NCBI GenBank assembly: GCA_022601135.1
Contig: JAHZJB010000127.1
Location: forward strand, 1-58,293
Source: Actinomycetes bacterium
GTDB lineage: Bacteria > Actinomycetota > Actinomycetes > Mycobacteriales > Mycobacteriaceae
Direction of reading: 5' to 3'
DNA: 58,293 nucleotides
Made by a program: the position numbers and the translations under genes. Below the pieces are notes generated by a model. The model was not told the DNA's origin. It did not search any database and saw only the letters and a list, made by a program, of their open reading frames with translations. How positions within the stretch are numbered: position 1 is the first letter of the stretch; each line of letters starts with the position of its first letter. This document shows, in pieces, positions 27,901-35,019 of this stretch.

Positions 27901-28594
27901 TCAGGATGGCCACCGGAGATGCTTTGGCGGCGTGCGCGAGGGCCTCGGCGGCACCGTCGACCAGCTTCGCCGCAGCGGGATCCGACACGATGGGGGACAG
28001 TGTTCCGTCGTAGTCCAGGAACAGCATCGAGTCGCGGGTGCCGGTGATCCCGATCAACTGACCATAGGACTCGAGAGCGTTCGGCAGGTCCGAGATGCGG
28101 GTGTCACCGTTGCGGACAGCGATATCGGCCAAGTCGCCGACCACGACGTCGGCGCCGCTTCGCGACAGATCGTCGGCCTGGTCGCCGATGCCGATGACGA
28201 GGACGAACCCGGCGTCGCGGCCGGCCGCAACTCCGGCCCCGGAACGCTCGAGGACGACACACCGTTGCGGCCGCACACCGAGTCCCCGGGTGGCTTGCGC
28301 CAGCACCGCGACTTCCGGGTTCTCGCCGCTGGCCGACCCGGTGTCGTCCTGGGCCCCGCGGCGGGCGATTCCGTCGACGCACACGTCGAACAGGTCGTCG
28401 AGCCCGGCGTCGGTCAACTCCCGCCGGAACTCCGGGCGCGAGGAATACGCCGCGGTCGCGACACCGGCCCGGTGCAGTTTGCGGGCCAGTTCGACCGCGG
28501 AGCCCACGATCGTCGCATCGTCGGCTCGTGCCCCGTCGAGGTCGAATACCACCGCGTCGTGGTAACGCGGATCCAGCGTGACCGGCAGCTTCAT
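24902..28594 (-). CDS. otsB1: OtsB1-like trehalose-6-phosphate phosphatase fused to a GH65 glycoside phosphorylase/hydrolase
   Basis: The 1230-residue protein has three modules. Residues 1-230 form a HAD-like domain whose Asp motif is DLDGA rather than DxDGT. Residues 245-490 form the trehalose-phosphatase domain (FLDYDGTLSPI near 257, LSGRDLEDV near 300, IYIGDDLTDEDAF near 426). Residues 500-1230 are a GH65 (alpha,alpha-trehalose or kojibiose phosphorylase type) barrel with the catalytic acid in GVIGPDEFHSGY near 925. The order matches M. tuberculosis OtsB1. It could dephosphorylate trehalose-6-P and split or build a disaccharide. The ATG overlaps the ppsA stop (ATGA). Whether GH65 acts as phosphorylase is inferred only from family. 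Confidence 0.88.
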   Translation of the reverse strand: MKLPVTLDPRYHDAVVFDLDGARADDATIVGSAVELARKLHRAGVATAAYSSRPEFRRELTDAGLDDLFDVCVDGIARRGAQDDTGSASGENPEVAVLAQATRGLGVRPQRCVVLERSGAGVAAGRDAGFVLVIGIGDQADDLSRSGADVVVGDLADIAVRNGDTRISDLPNALESYGQLIGITGTRDSMLFLDYDGTLSPIVSDPAAAKLVDGAAEALAHAAKASPVAILSGRDLEDVRSRVDIPGLWYAGSHGFELTGPDGTRHQNETAAQFIPVLENAAAELSENLAQVPGVRVEHKRYAVAVHYREVAAERVGEVVAAAHAVGARDGLRVTSGRMIVELRPDIDWDKGTTLAWIRDRIDQTGSMLPIYIGDDLTDEDAFDAVRFDGIGIVVAHDEDGNRKSAAHFTLRSPEQVREFIERGSGWLAYKQRVSNKAWDYVFDGYDPQNEKLREALCTVGNGYFATRGAAPESKAGQVHYPGTYAAGVFNRLIDDVSGTEIDNESMVNLPNWLPLTFRIDGGDWFDIDAVEVLSYRQTLGLRAAVLTRQVHFTDDAGRTSSLRQRRFVAMHMPHVCALETSVVAENWSGTIEFRSTLDGGVTNSLVERYRDLDNQHLGPVETREIGDGAVLLTTQTTQSRIPIAMAARNTVWRDGAPVPATFHLYDQHDEIGHDIAVRMSAGDRVTVEKVVTVYTGRDVATSEPAVDAGRWVTRLGRFNELLAGHRTDWMHLWERLSIEFDDFGDELRIVRLHLLHLLQTVSPNTDNIDAGVPARGLHGEAYRGHIFWDELFIFPVLNLRLPMVTRTLLRYRYVRLDEARHAARAAGHRGAMYPWQSGSDGREESPRLHLNPRSGRWNPDASARAHHIGIAVAYNAWKFYQVTGDLAYLIDYGAEMLVEIARFFVSLATYDEDHARFVIRGVIGPDEFHSGYPDAPYDGIDNNAYTNVMAVWVIMRAFEALHLLPLPNRLDLRETLGLSSAELAHWDDVSRRMYVPFHDGVISQFEGYRDLAELDWERLRSQYGNIQRLDRILEAEDDDVNRYQASKQADALMLLYLMSATELVELIDRLGYRFTPDQVPKMVDYYLARTSHGSTLSGVVHTWVLARANRERALEFFQQALKSDVSDIQGGTTSEGIHLAAMAGTVDLMQRCFTGLETRSDRLILAPHWPESLGVLAIPIHYRGLHLHLRVSGKGVIISVDPRDAAGIEVECRGHVVQLMPGTTVRFPG

Positions 28595-30987
28595 TTGACC
28601 GGCAGGGACTGTTGTTCCAGGTCCAGCACCTGGCGGGTGGTCTTCACCACGGTGTCCGGGTTCAGGCTCATCGAGTCGATACCCACCTCGACCAGGAACT
28701 CGGCCATGTCCGGGTAGTCCGATGGGGCCTGACCGCACAGGCCCGAGTGAATGCCGTTGCGGCGACATCCTTCGACCGCCAGCCTGATCATCTCCTTGAC
28801 ACCCTCGTCGCGTTCGTCGTAGTCGAACGCCACGATCTCGCTGTCGCGATCGACACCGAGGGTCAGTTGGGTCAGGTCGTTGGAGCCGATGGAGAAGCCG
28901 TCGAACCGTTTGGCGAACTCGTCGATCAGGATGACGTTGTTGGGGATCTCGCACATCGCATACACCTTGAGTTGGTTCTCGCCCCGTCTCAGACCGTGTT
29001 TGGCCATTTCCTCCAATACTGAGTCGGCTTCGGCCACCCGCCGCACGAACGGGATCATCAACACGACGTTGGTCAGCCCCATGTCTTCGCGGACCCGCTT
29101 CATCGCCTGGCACTCCAGAGCGAAGCCCTCGGCGTAGGCGGGATGCGCGTAGCGCGACGCCCCGCGGAAGCCGATCATCGGGTTGCTCTCCTCGGGTTCG
29201 AAGGCTGCCCCGCCGACCAGGCTCGCGTATTCGTTGGACTTGAAGTCCGACATTCGCACCACCACCGGCTTCGGCCAGAACGCGGCTGCGATCGTGCCGA
29301 TCCCCTCGGAGAGGCGCTCCACGAAGAACGCGGCGCCGTCGGAATGGTTGTACGTCAGCCGGTCGATGGCGCGTCTCGCCTCGGCGTCGTCGACTTTTTC
29401 CGGATGCAGCAGGGCCAACGGGTGCACCTTGATGTACTCGTTGATGATGAACTCCATCCGAGCCAGTCCGACACCGTCGTTGGGCAAAAACGACGTTTTG
29501 AACGCCAGATCCGGGTTCCCCAGGTTGAGCATGATCTGCGTGCGCGGCCGCGCCACGTCGCCCACCTCGGCCCGGTCCACGTGGAAGGGCACCTCGCCCC
29601 GGTACACCCGGCCCGTGTCACCCTCGGCGCAGGACACCGTCACCACTTGACCGTCGGGCACTTCCATCGTCGCGTCGCCGGTTCCCACCACCGCGGGGAT
29701 GCCGAGTTCGCGGGAGATGATCGCCGCGTGGCAGGTCCGGCCGCCGCGGTTGGTGACGATCGCGGCCGCCACCTTCATCACCGGCTCCCAATCGGGTGTG
29801 GTGATGTCGGAAACCAGCACCTCACCAGGCTGGAAATCGGACAGGTGCTCGAGGTGCTCGATGCGTCTCACCGCTCCGGTCGCGATCTTCTCGCCGACCG
29901 ACCGCCCCTCGGTGAGCACCTCACCGGTGCCGTCGAGCGAATAGCTTTCCAATGTCGTGGAATTGCGCTGCGAGGCCACTGTCTCCGGGCGGGCCTGAAC
30001 GATGTACAGCTTCCCGTCGATACCGTCCTTGGCCCACTCGATGTCCATCGGCCGTCCGTAGTGCTGCTCGATGGTGCAGGCGTAGCCGGCCAGCTCCAAG
30101 ACGTCCTCGTCGGCGATACAGAATCGGGCGCGGTCGGCTTTCGGCGTGGGGATGTTACGCACCGGATCCTTCGTGCCGCCCTCCACGAAGATCATTTTCA
30201 CCGCCTTGTCGCCGATGAGGCGGCGCAGCACCGCACGGTGCCCGGCCAGATAGGTCGGCTTGTGGACGTAGAACTCGTCCGGGTCGACGGCGCCCTGAAC
30301 GACGTTCTCGCCGAGGCCGTAGGCGCCGGTGATGAACACCGCATCGCGGAAGCCCGACTCGGTATCGATGGAGAACATCACCCCCGATGACGAGATGTCG
30401 GAGCGCACCATCTTCATCACGCCGATGGACAGCGACACTTTGAAGTGGTCGAAGCCCTGGTCGATGCGGTAGTGGATGGCCCGATCGGTGAACAGGCTAG
30501 CGAAACAACGGCGGCACGCGTCGAGAAGACTTTCGGCACCCTTGACGTTGAGATAGGTGTCCTGCTGGCCGGCGAAGCTCGCCGTTGGCAGGTCTTCAGC
30601 GGTCGCCGAACTCCGGACCGCGAGACTGACGTCCTCGCCGTACTCGTCCTGGAGCCTGCGGTAGCCGTCCAGGATCTGGGCGGCCAGGTCGTCGGGGAGC
30701 CCGGCGCCGTAGACGATCTCGCGGGCGCGTTTGGCCTTGCGCGCCAGTGCGGTGACGTCGTCCGGGTCGATCTCGTCGAGTTCGGCATGGAGCCGCTCCC
30801 AGGCGCCCGCCCTGTCCAACGTATAGCGATAGGCCTCTGCGGTGGTGGCGAACCCGTTGGGGATGCGAACCCCCTGCTCGGACAGCTTCTGGTACATCTC
30901 GCCGAGCGAGGCGTTCTTGCCGCCGACCAGCGGCACGTCGTCGATGCCGACTTCGGAGAAAAAGCGAACGTACTCAGACCCACCCAT
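28591..30987 (-). CDS. ppsA: Phosphoenolpyruvate synthase
   Basis: The 798-residue protein has the PEP synthase domain order. The N-terminal ATP-grasp domain (residues 1-340) opens VRFFSEVGIDDVPLVGGKNASLGE. The swivelling phosphohistidine domain has the catalytic His in GGRTCHAAIISRE near residue 425. The C-terminal PEP/pyruvate barrel has GFRGASRYAH near 610, MCEIPNN near 675, IGSNDLTQ near 699 and HSGLCGQAPSD near 751. It makes PEP from pyruvate and ATP. GAGAGGA precedes the ATG at 30987; the frame is open further upstream without homology. It is first in the operon with otsB1/GH65, the GltD-like gene, nifJ and the DHOD-like gene. Confidence 0.93.
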   Translation of the reverse strand: MGGSEYVRFFSEVGIDDVPLVGGKNASLGEMYQKLSEQGVRIPNGFATTAEAYRYTLDRAGAWERLHAELDEIDPDDVTALARKAKRAREIVYGAGLPDDLAAQILDGYRRLQDEYGEDVSLAVRSSATAEDLPTASFAGQQDTYLNVKGAESLLDACRRCFASLFTDRAIHYRIDQGFDHFKVSLSIGVMKMVRSDISSSGVMFSIDTESGFRDAVFITGAYGLGENVVQGAVDPDEFYVHKPTYLAGHRAVLRRLIGDKAVKMIFVEGGTKDPVRNIPTPKADRARFCIADEDVLELAGYACTIEQHYGRPMDIEWAKDGIDGKLYIVQARPETVASQRNSTTLESYSLDGTGEVLTEGRSVGEKIATGAVRRIEHLEHLSDFQPGEVLVSDITTPDWEPVMKVAAAIVTNRGGRTCHAAIISRELGIPAVVGTGDATMEVPDGQVVTVSCAEGDTGRVYRGEVPFHVDRAEVGDVARPRTQIMLNLGNPDLAFKTSFLPNDGVGLARMEFIINEYIKVHPLALLHPEKVDDAEARRAIDRLTYNHSDGAAFFVERLSEGIGTIAAAFWPKPVVVRMSDFKSNEYASLVGGAAFEPEESNPMIGFRGASRYAHPAYAEGFALECQAMKRVREDMGLTNVVLMIPFVRRVAEADSVLEEMAKHGLRRGENQLKVYAMCEIPNNVILIDEFAKRFDGFSIGSNDLTQLTLGVDRDSEIVAFDYDERDEGVKEMIRLAVEGCRRNGIHSGLCGQAPSDYPDMAEFLVEVGIDSMSLNPDTVVKTTRQVLDLEQQSLPVK

Positions 30988-31062
30988 ATCGTGTCCTCTC
31001 GTAGCGCAGCTCCGATGCCGCCGGCCTGACCCCAAACTTCGCACAGCGCCGGGCGAGGAGAC

Positions 31063-31077
31063 AGGGCCATAGGTCAC
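31063..31077. promoter_or_regulatory. DosR-box-like element between ppsA and tgs1 operons
   Basis: AGGGCC-ATA-GGTCAC (reverse complement GTGACC-TAT-GGCCCT) fits the shared pattern closely. It is 76 bp upstream of ppsA and about 122 bp upstream of the divergent small gene. A weaker second copy, ATGACC-TTC-GCCTCT, lies at 31120-31134, closer to the tgs1 side. Together they resemble the paired boxes at dormancy promoters. Confidence 0.5.
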
Positions 31078-31198
31078 TCGGTCGAGTGCGTGGGTACGCG
31101 AGAGCTTCCCAGAACTCCGATGACCTTCGCCTCTACCGCGGGTGCTCCGACGCGGCGACGATGGAGACATGACCGCGAGATCGGAGGGGGCCGCAGGG

Positions 31199-31474
31199 AT
31201 GGCTGTCACTTCGTGGGGCGCGCGTGATTATGAGGAGTTGTCCTGGAAGTTTCTGCATTCGGAGTTCGCCCGCGGGACCTACGCGAATTGGCCGATCGAA
31301 CGCCGGCTCGATGCCTATCTTCGGCACCACGACTTGCTCGGTCTTCGCAACGGCGGTTCCGCCTATCGCAGACTGCTGGATTCCGTGATGGAGAACATCG
31401 GTCCGGCCCATCGCCGCGGAATCCTCGGACTGGGCGCTTCGCAAGCGAACCAGGACACCAGGGCCGCCAGATGA
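31199..31474 (+). CDS. Small protein of unknown function, first gene of the tgs1 operon
   Basis: I do not recognise this 91-residue protein. It is soluble, without signal or membrane segment. Its N-terminal half is rich in aromatic and charged residues (DYEELSWKFLHSEF, TYANWPIERRLDAYL), suggesting a small helical fold, and it ends in a polar tail. The ATG at 31199 has GGAGGGGG eight bases upstream; an ATG at 31169 is in frame but has GGAG too close. Its stop overlaps the tgs1 start by ATGA, so it is translationally coupled to lipid-storage genes. Coding potential is supported by coupling and strong GC3. Confidence 0.65.
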   Translation: MAVTSWGARDYEELSWKFLHSEFARGTYANWPIERRLDAYLRHHDLLGLRNGGSAYRRLLDSVMENIGPAHRRGILGLGASQANQDTRAAR

Positions 31475-32904
31475 CACAAGGGCACCGCATGGAACATCTG
31501 AACACTCTCGATGCCAGCTTCCTACAGGCCGAGGACTCCGACCCGCACGTGAGCCTCGCGGTCGGCGCCGTATCGATCATCGAGGGTCCGGCTCCCGAAT
31601 ACGACGAACTGGTCGAGGCGTTCGGTGAACGGGCGCAGACGATTCCGCGATGCACACAGGTGCTGCACACCCGTCCGTTGGACCTGGGTGCGCCGGAATG
31701 GATCGACGATCCTCATTTCGACATCGCCCATCACCTGCATCGCGTCGCGTTACCGCACCCGGGCGACAGTGCCGAGCTCTTCGCGATGGTCGCCTCCATC
31801 ATGGAGCGCCGGCTCGACCGCGACCGACCGCTGTGGGAGTGCTGGATCATCGAGGGCCTCGCGGCCGGCCGGTGGGCGACGTTGATGAAGATCCACCACT
31901 GCATCGCCGATGGCATCGCCGCGGCGCACATGGCGGCGAAACTGACCGACGACGGCGCGGCTGACACGTTCGCCGTCGACGTCGGCACCGCCGCAAGGGA
32001 ATCCCGCTCCCCGAGCATCGGTCTGCTGCGGCCGAAGCTCAACCCGTTGACCTGGATGAACGATGTCTGGCATGCGACGCTCGCCGCCGGCAGCGCTGCC
32101 GAACGCGCTGTGCTCGGGGCCGCCGAGTTGACAGCCCGCGTGCTGACCGCCGGGCAGGAGTCCTCGCTGAACGGGCCCGTCACCCGGATGCGTCGCTACA
32201 GTGCCGCGATGGTCGACCTCGCAGTGATGAAGCAAGTATCCCAGGACTTCGACGTCACGCTCAACGATGTCGCGCTGGCGGCCATCACCGCCAGCTATCG
32301 CAACGTGTTACTCGACCGCGGCGAGACACCCGGACCGCACGCCTTGCGCACGCTGGTTCCGGTGTCGATGCGCGCCGCGGCGGACTTCGACGTCACCGAC
32401 AATCGGGTGTCGGCGATGCTGCCGTTGTTGCCGGTCGACGAACCCGACCCGATCAAGCAGTTGGAGATCGTGCATAGGCGGCTGAGTAAAGCCAAGGGGA
32501 GTGGTCAGCGAGAGGGTGGCAGCGCCGTGTTCGCCGCGGCCGCCAACATTCCTTTTGCCCTCTCGGCGTGGGCGATTCGGTTCCTCACCCGAATGCCGCA
32601 GAAGTCGGTGACGGCATTGGCGACGAACGTGCCGGGCCCCCGAGGGCGGCAGCGAGTGCTGGGCCGCGACGTGCTGGAGATCCTGCCGATACCACCGATC
32701 GCGCTCCAGCTGCGTACCGGCATCGCGATGCTCAGCTACGCGGGCCGATTCTCCTTCGGTATTACCGCTGACTACGACAGCGCCCCCGATGTCGACGCAC
32801 TCGCCCGCGGCATCGAAGACGGGGTACGGCACCTGGCCGATCTCGGCGCCCAAGGCGCCCCCCGTGTCGAGGGGTCGGCGCGCCAGGACGGTGCGCAACC
32901 GTGA
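31471..32904 (+). CDS. tgs1: Wax ester synthase/diacylglycerol acyltransferase, Tgs1-like
   Basis: The 477-residue protein is a WS/DGAT enzyme very similar to M. tuberculosis Tgs1 (for example LNTLDASFLQAED, EGPAPEYDELVEAF, APEWIDDPHFDIAHH). The catalytic HHxxxDG motif is HHCIADG near residue 146. NDVALAAITASYRNVL (near 266) and VATNVPGPRG (reads ALATNVPGPRG near 385) are further family blocks. It esterifies diacylglycerol or fatty alcohols with acyl-CoA to make storage lipid. Homology begins at ATG 31489; the coupled ATG at 31471 is taken as start. It overlaps the small upstream gene and the next WS/DGAT gene. Confidence 0.92.
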   Translation: MTQGHRMEHLNTLDASFLQAEDSDPHVSLAVGAVSIIEGPAPEYDELVEAFGERAQTIPRCTQVLHTRPLDLGAPEWIDDPHFDIAHHLHRVALPHPGDSAELFAMVASIMERRLDRDRPLWECWIIEGLAAGRWATLMKIHHCIADGIAAAHMAAKLTDDGAADTFAVDVGTAARESRSPSIGLLRPKLNPLTWMNDVWHATLAAGSAAERAVLGAAELTARVLTAGQESSLNGPVTRMRRYSAAMVDLAVMKQVSQDFDVTLNDVALAAITASYRNVLLDRGETPGPHALRTLVPVSMRAAADFDVTDNRVSAMLPLLPVDEPDPIKQLEIVHRRLSKAKGSGQREGGSAVFAAAANIPFALSAWAIRFLTRMPQKSVTALATNVPGPRGRQRVLGRDVLEILPIPPIALQLRTGIAMLSYAGRFSFGITADYDSAPDVDALARGIEDGVRHLADLGAQGAPRVEGSARQDGAQP

Positions 32905-34268
32905 CGGAGTTCATGCGCAACAGCGATGCGTTCACCTGGGCGATGGAAAGCGACCCCCGACTGCGTTCGACCGTGGTCACCGCGATCCTGCTGGACCGAT
33001 CGCCGGACTGGGAGGAGGTGCGGGATCGCTTCGAGGTCGTCTCCTGCGCCGTGCCGATGCTGCGGCAGCGAGTCGTCCCCTCGCCGCCGCCTGCCCCGCC
33101 GAGGTGGGAGCCCGCCCCGGACTTCGACATCGACTTTCACATGCGCAGGGTGACCGCGCCGGCGCCTGCCACCACCGATACCGTGCTGGAGATGGCGCGC
33201 GTCGCGGCGATGGAGGACTTCGACCGGGCCCGCCCGCTCTGGCAGGCCACGCTGGTCGATGGGCTTGAGAACGGCCGCGCGGCAATGGTCCTCAAGTTTC
33301 ATCACGCGTTGACCGACGGTGTCGGCGGCGTCCAGATCGCGATGAACCTCTTCGATCTTTCGGAAGTCCACGAGCAGCACGGGCCGGTAGCGGCACAACC
33401 CGAGGTGCCCCCGCCGCCGTGGCTGCGCGGCTACCGCGAAACCGCCAAGTACGACGCCCGGCTGGTGGGTGACGCGGTGCTGGGCACCCTGAAGATGGCG
33501 CCAAAGTTGTTTTCCCAGAGCGTTCTACGGCCCGTCGACACCGTGGCGTCGGCGGCTGGGCTGGCTGCGTCGGTCTACCGGACCATGCGCCCGGTGAACC
33601 GGAAGGGCTCGCCGCTGATGACCAAGCGCAGCCTCATCCGCCGGCTTGGCGTGCTGGAGGTGCCGTTTGCGCAGCTCCGGGCGGCCGCCCACCATGGCGG
33701 TGGCGCGTTGAACGACGCCTTCGTCGCCGGGGTGGCTGGAGGATTGCGCCGCTACCACGAGAAGCACGGTGTCACGGTGGGCGACCTTCACCTGACGATG
33801 CCGCTGAGCTTGCGCGAAGAGGGCGACGCGATGGGCGGCAACCGGATCACCATCATGCGGTTCGACGTGCCGGTCGGTGTCGCCGATCCGGCGCAGCGGA
33901 TTCGCCAGATCCACGACAGAACGGCCAAGGTGCGCCACGAGAAATCGCTGCCGTACACGCAGTGGATCGCCGGCGCCATGAACATGATGCCGCGGTGGTA
34001 CATCGGCTCAATCCTGCGCAACGTCGATTTCCTGTGCAGCGACGTACCGGGCATTCCGGTGCCCGTATTCCTCGGCGGCGCAAAGGTGTTGACTCAGTAC
34101 GCATTCGGCCCGACCATCGGCTCGGCGGTCAACGTCACGCTGTTGACCTATGTCGACATGTGCGCGTTGGGCATCGACGTGGATACCAGTGCGATCCCTG
34201 ACTACAATGTCTTCTTCGACTGCCTCTCAGCCGGTTTCGACGAGGTGCTGGCGCTTGCCCTCACCTGA
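32901..34268 (+). CDS. Second WS/DGAT-family acyltransferase
   Basis: The 455-residue protein is a more distant WS/DGAT member. The catalytic motif is HHALTDG near residue 134, PLWQATLVDGLENGRAAMVLKFHH precedes it in spirit of the family, and ALNDAFVAGVAGGLRRY (near 270) and SDVPGIPVPVFLGG (near 380) replace the Tgs1 blocks. It starts at a GTG overlapping the tgs1 stop (GTGA) and ends 8 bp inside the convergent SRPBCC gene. The different C-terminal block suggests a different acceptor preference from Tgs1, but this is inference. Confidence 0.9.
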   Translation: MTEFMRNSDAFTWAMESDPRLRSTVVTAILLDRSPDWEEVRDRFEVVSCAVPMLRQRVVPSPPPAPPRWEPAPDFDIDFHMRRVTAPAPATTDTVLEMARVAAMEDFDRARPLWQATLVDGLENGRAAMVLKFHHALTDGVGGVQIAMNLFDLSEVHEQHGPVAAQPEVPPPPWLRGYRETAKYDARLVGDAVLGTLKMAPKLFSQSVLRPVDTVASAAGLAASVYRTMRPVNRKGSPLMTKRSLIRRLGVLEVPFAQLRAAAHHGGGALNDAFVAGVAGGLRRYHEKHGVTVGDLHLTMPLSLREEGDAMGGNRITIMRFDVPVGVADPAQRIRQIHDRTAKVRHEKSLPYTQWIAGAMNMMPRWYIGSILRNVDFLCSDVPGIPVPVFLGGAKVLTQYAFGPTIGSAVNVTLLTYVDMCALGIDVDTSAIPDYNVFFDCLSAGFDEVLALALT

Positions 34269-34941
34269 TGTCCGTATCGTTCGACGGTGTGACCGGATTC
34301 TGCATCGCCGCTGCCGCGACCCTGCGTTTGATCCCCAACAACAGACCCCGGGTTACCAGTGCGATCACCGGACCGGCCAGTTCCACCCCGAGTAGCTCCC
34401 CGGGGTGGCGCAGTCGCGTGCGGGTGCGGACCAGCAACCGGCAGCGGTCCTGCCAGCGGGGCTGCACATGCAAGGACCACACCGTTTCCCAGGGAAATCC
34501 TGGCCTGGTTCCGCGGAGTACCAGGGTTTCCCCGTCCACGACGCGCTCGACCTCCAGGATGACCCCGTGACGCAGACCCATCCAGCCCATCGGCGCGAGG
34601 CGCACGACATCCCCGGGTGTGAGGCGTTGCCACTCGGGATGTATCCGGTCTGCGGTGTCTGCATCCGTCCGGCTGCCCAAGCCCATCAGCTTCTCAACCT
34701 GTTCCAGACCGTACAGTCCGGCGCGGTCCTGACCGATCTGGGCAATCCAGGGCCAGACCGCCGCCGGTGGTGCGTCGATCCAGATCCCTTCGGTGGACTG
34801 GACGGCCGGGCTGCGGACCAACTCGTCACCGGGAAGTTCCATGCTGCACTCTTCCTTGGTGGTGCCCCAATTGCGGTAGTACCGGCGCGCGGCGTAGAGA
34901 AGGGCAGCCGCCCCAGCGACTCGCAACACATGCTTGCTCAT
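34261..34941 (-). CDS. Membrane-anchored SRPBCC-fold protein
   Basis: The 226-residue protein begins with a hydrophobic N-terminal segment (VLRVAGAAALLYAARRYYRN), likely one anchor, followed by a START/SRPBCC-like domain (about residues 45-180) marked by GIWIDAPPAAVWPWIAQIGQDRAGLYG. A last hydrophobic helix (VIALVTRGLLLGIKRR) lies near the C-terminus. Such proteins bind hydrophobic ligands in a deep pocket. It is convergent and overlaps the second WS/DGAT gene by 8 bp, and it is divergent from the SulP gene across a DosR-like element. No specific function can be given. Confidence 0.75.
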   Translation of the reverse strand: MSKHVLRVAGAAALLYAARRYYRNWGTTKEECSMELPGDELVRSPAVQSTEGIWIDAPPAAVWPWIAQIGQDRAGLYGLEQVEKLMGLGSRTDADTADRIHPEWQRLTPGDVVRLAPMGWMGLRHGVILEVERVVDGETLVLRGTRPGFPWETVWSLHVQPRWQDRCRLLVRTRTRLRHPGELLGVELAGPVIALVTRGLLLGIKRRVAAAAMQNPVTPSNDTDIR

Positions 34942-34976
34942 AACCAGAGTGTGCGCTCGTGTTGAGTCGAAAGGCT

Positions 34977-34991
34977 AGGGCCGGTGGTCCT
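34977..34991. promoter_or_regulatory. DosR-box-like palindrome upstream of the SulP gene
   Basis: AGGGCC-GGT-GGTCCT (reverse complement AGGACC-ACC-GGCCCT) is a strong match to the shared pattern. It lies 29-43 bp upstream of the SulP ATG and 36 bp from the divergent SRPBCC start, a position that could overlap a -35 region. Confidence 0.5.
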
Positions 34992-35019
34992 TCGTTACTG
35001 ACACCTCGGCGCCCGTGAA

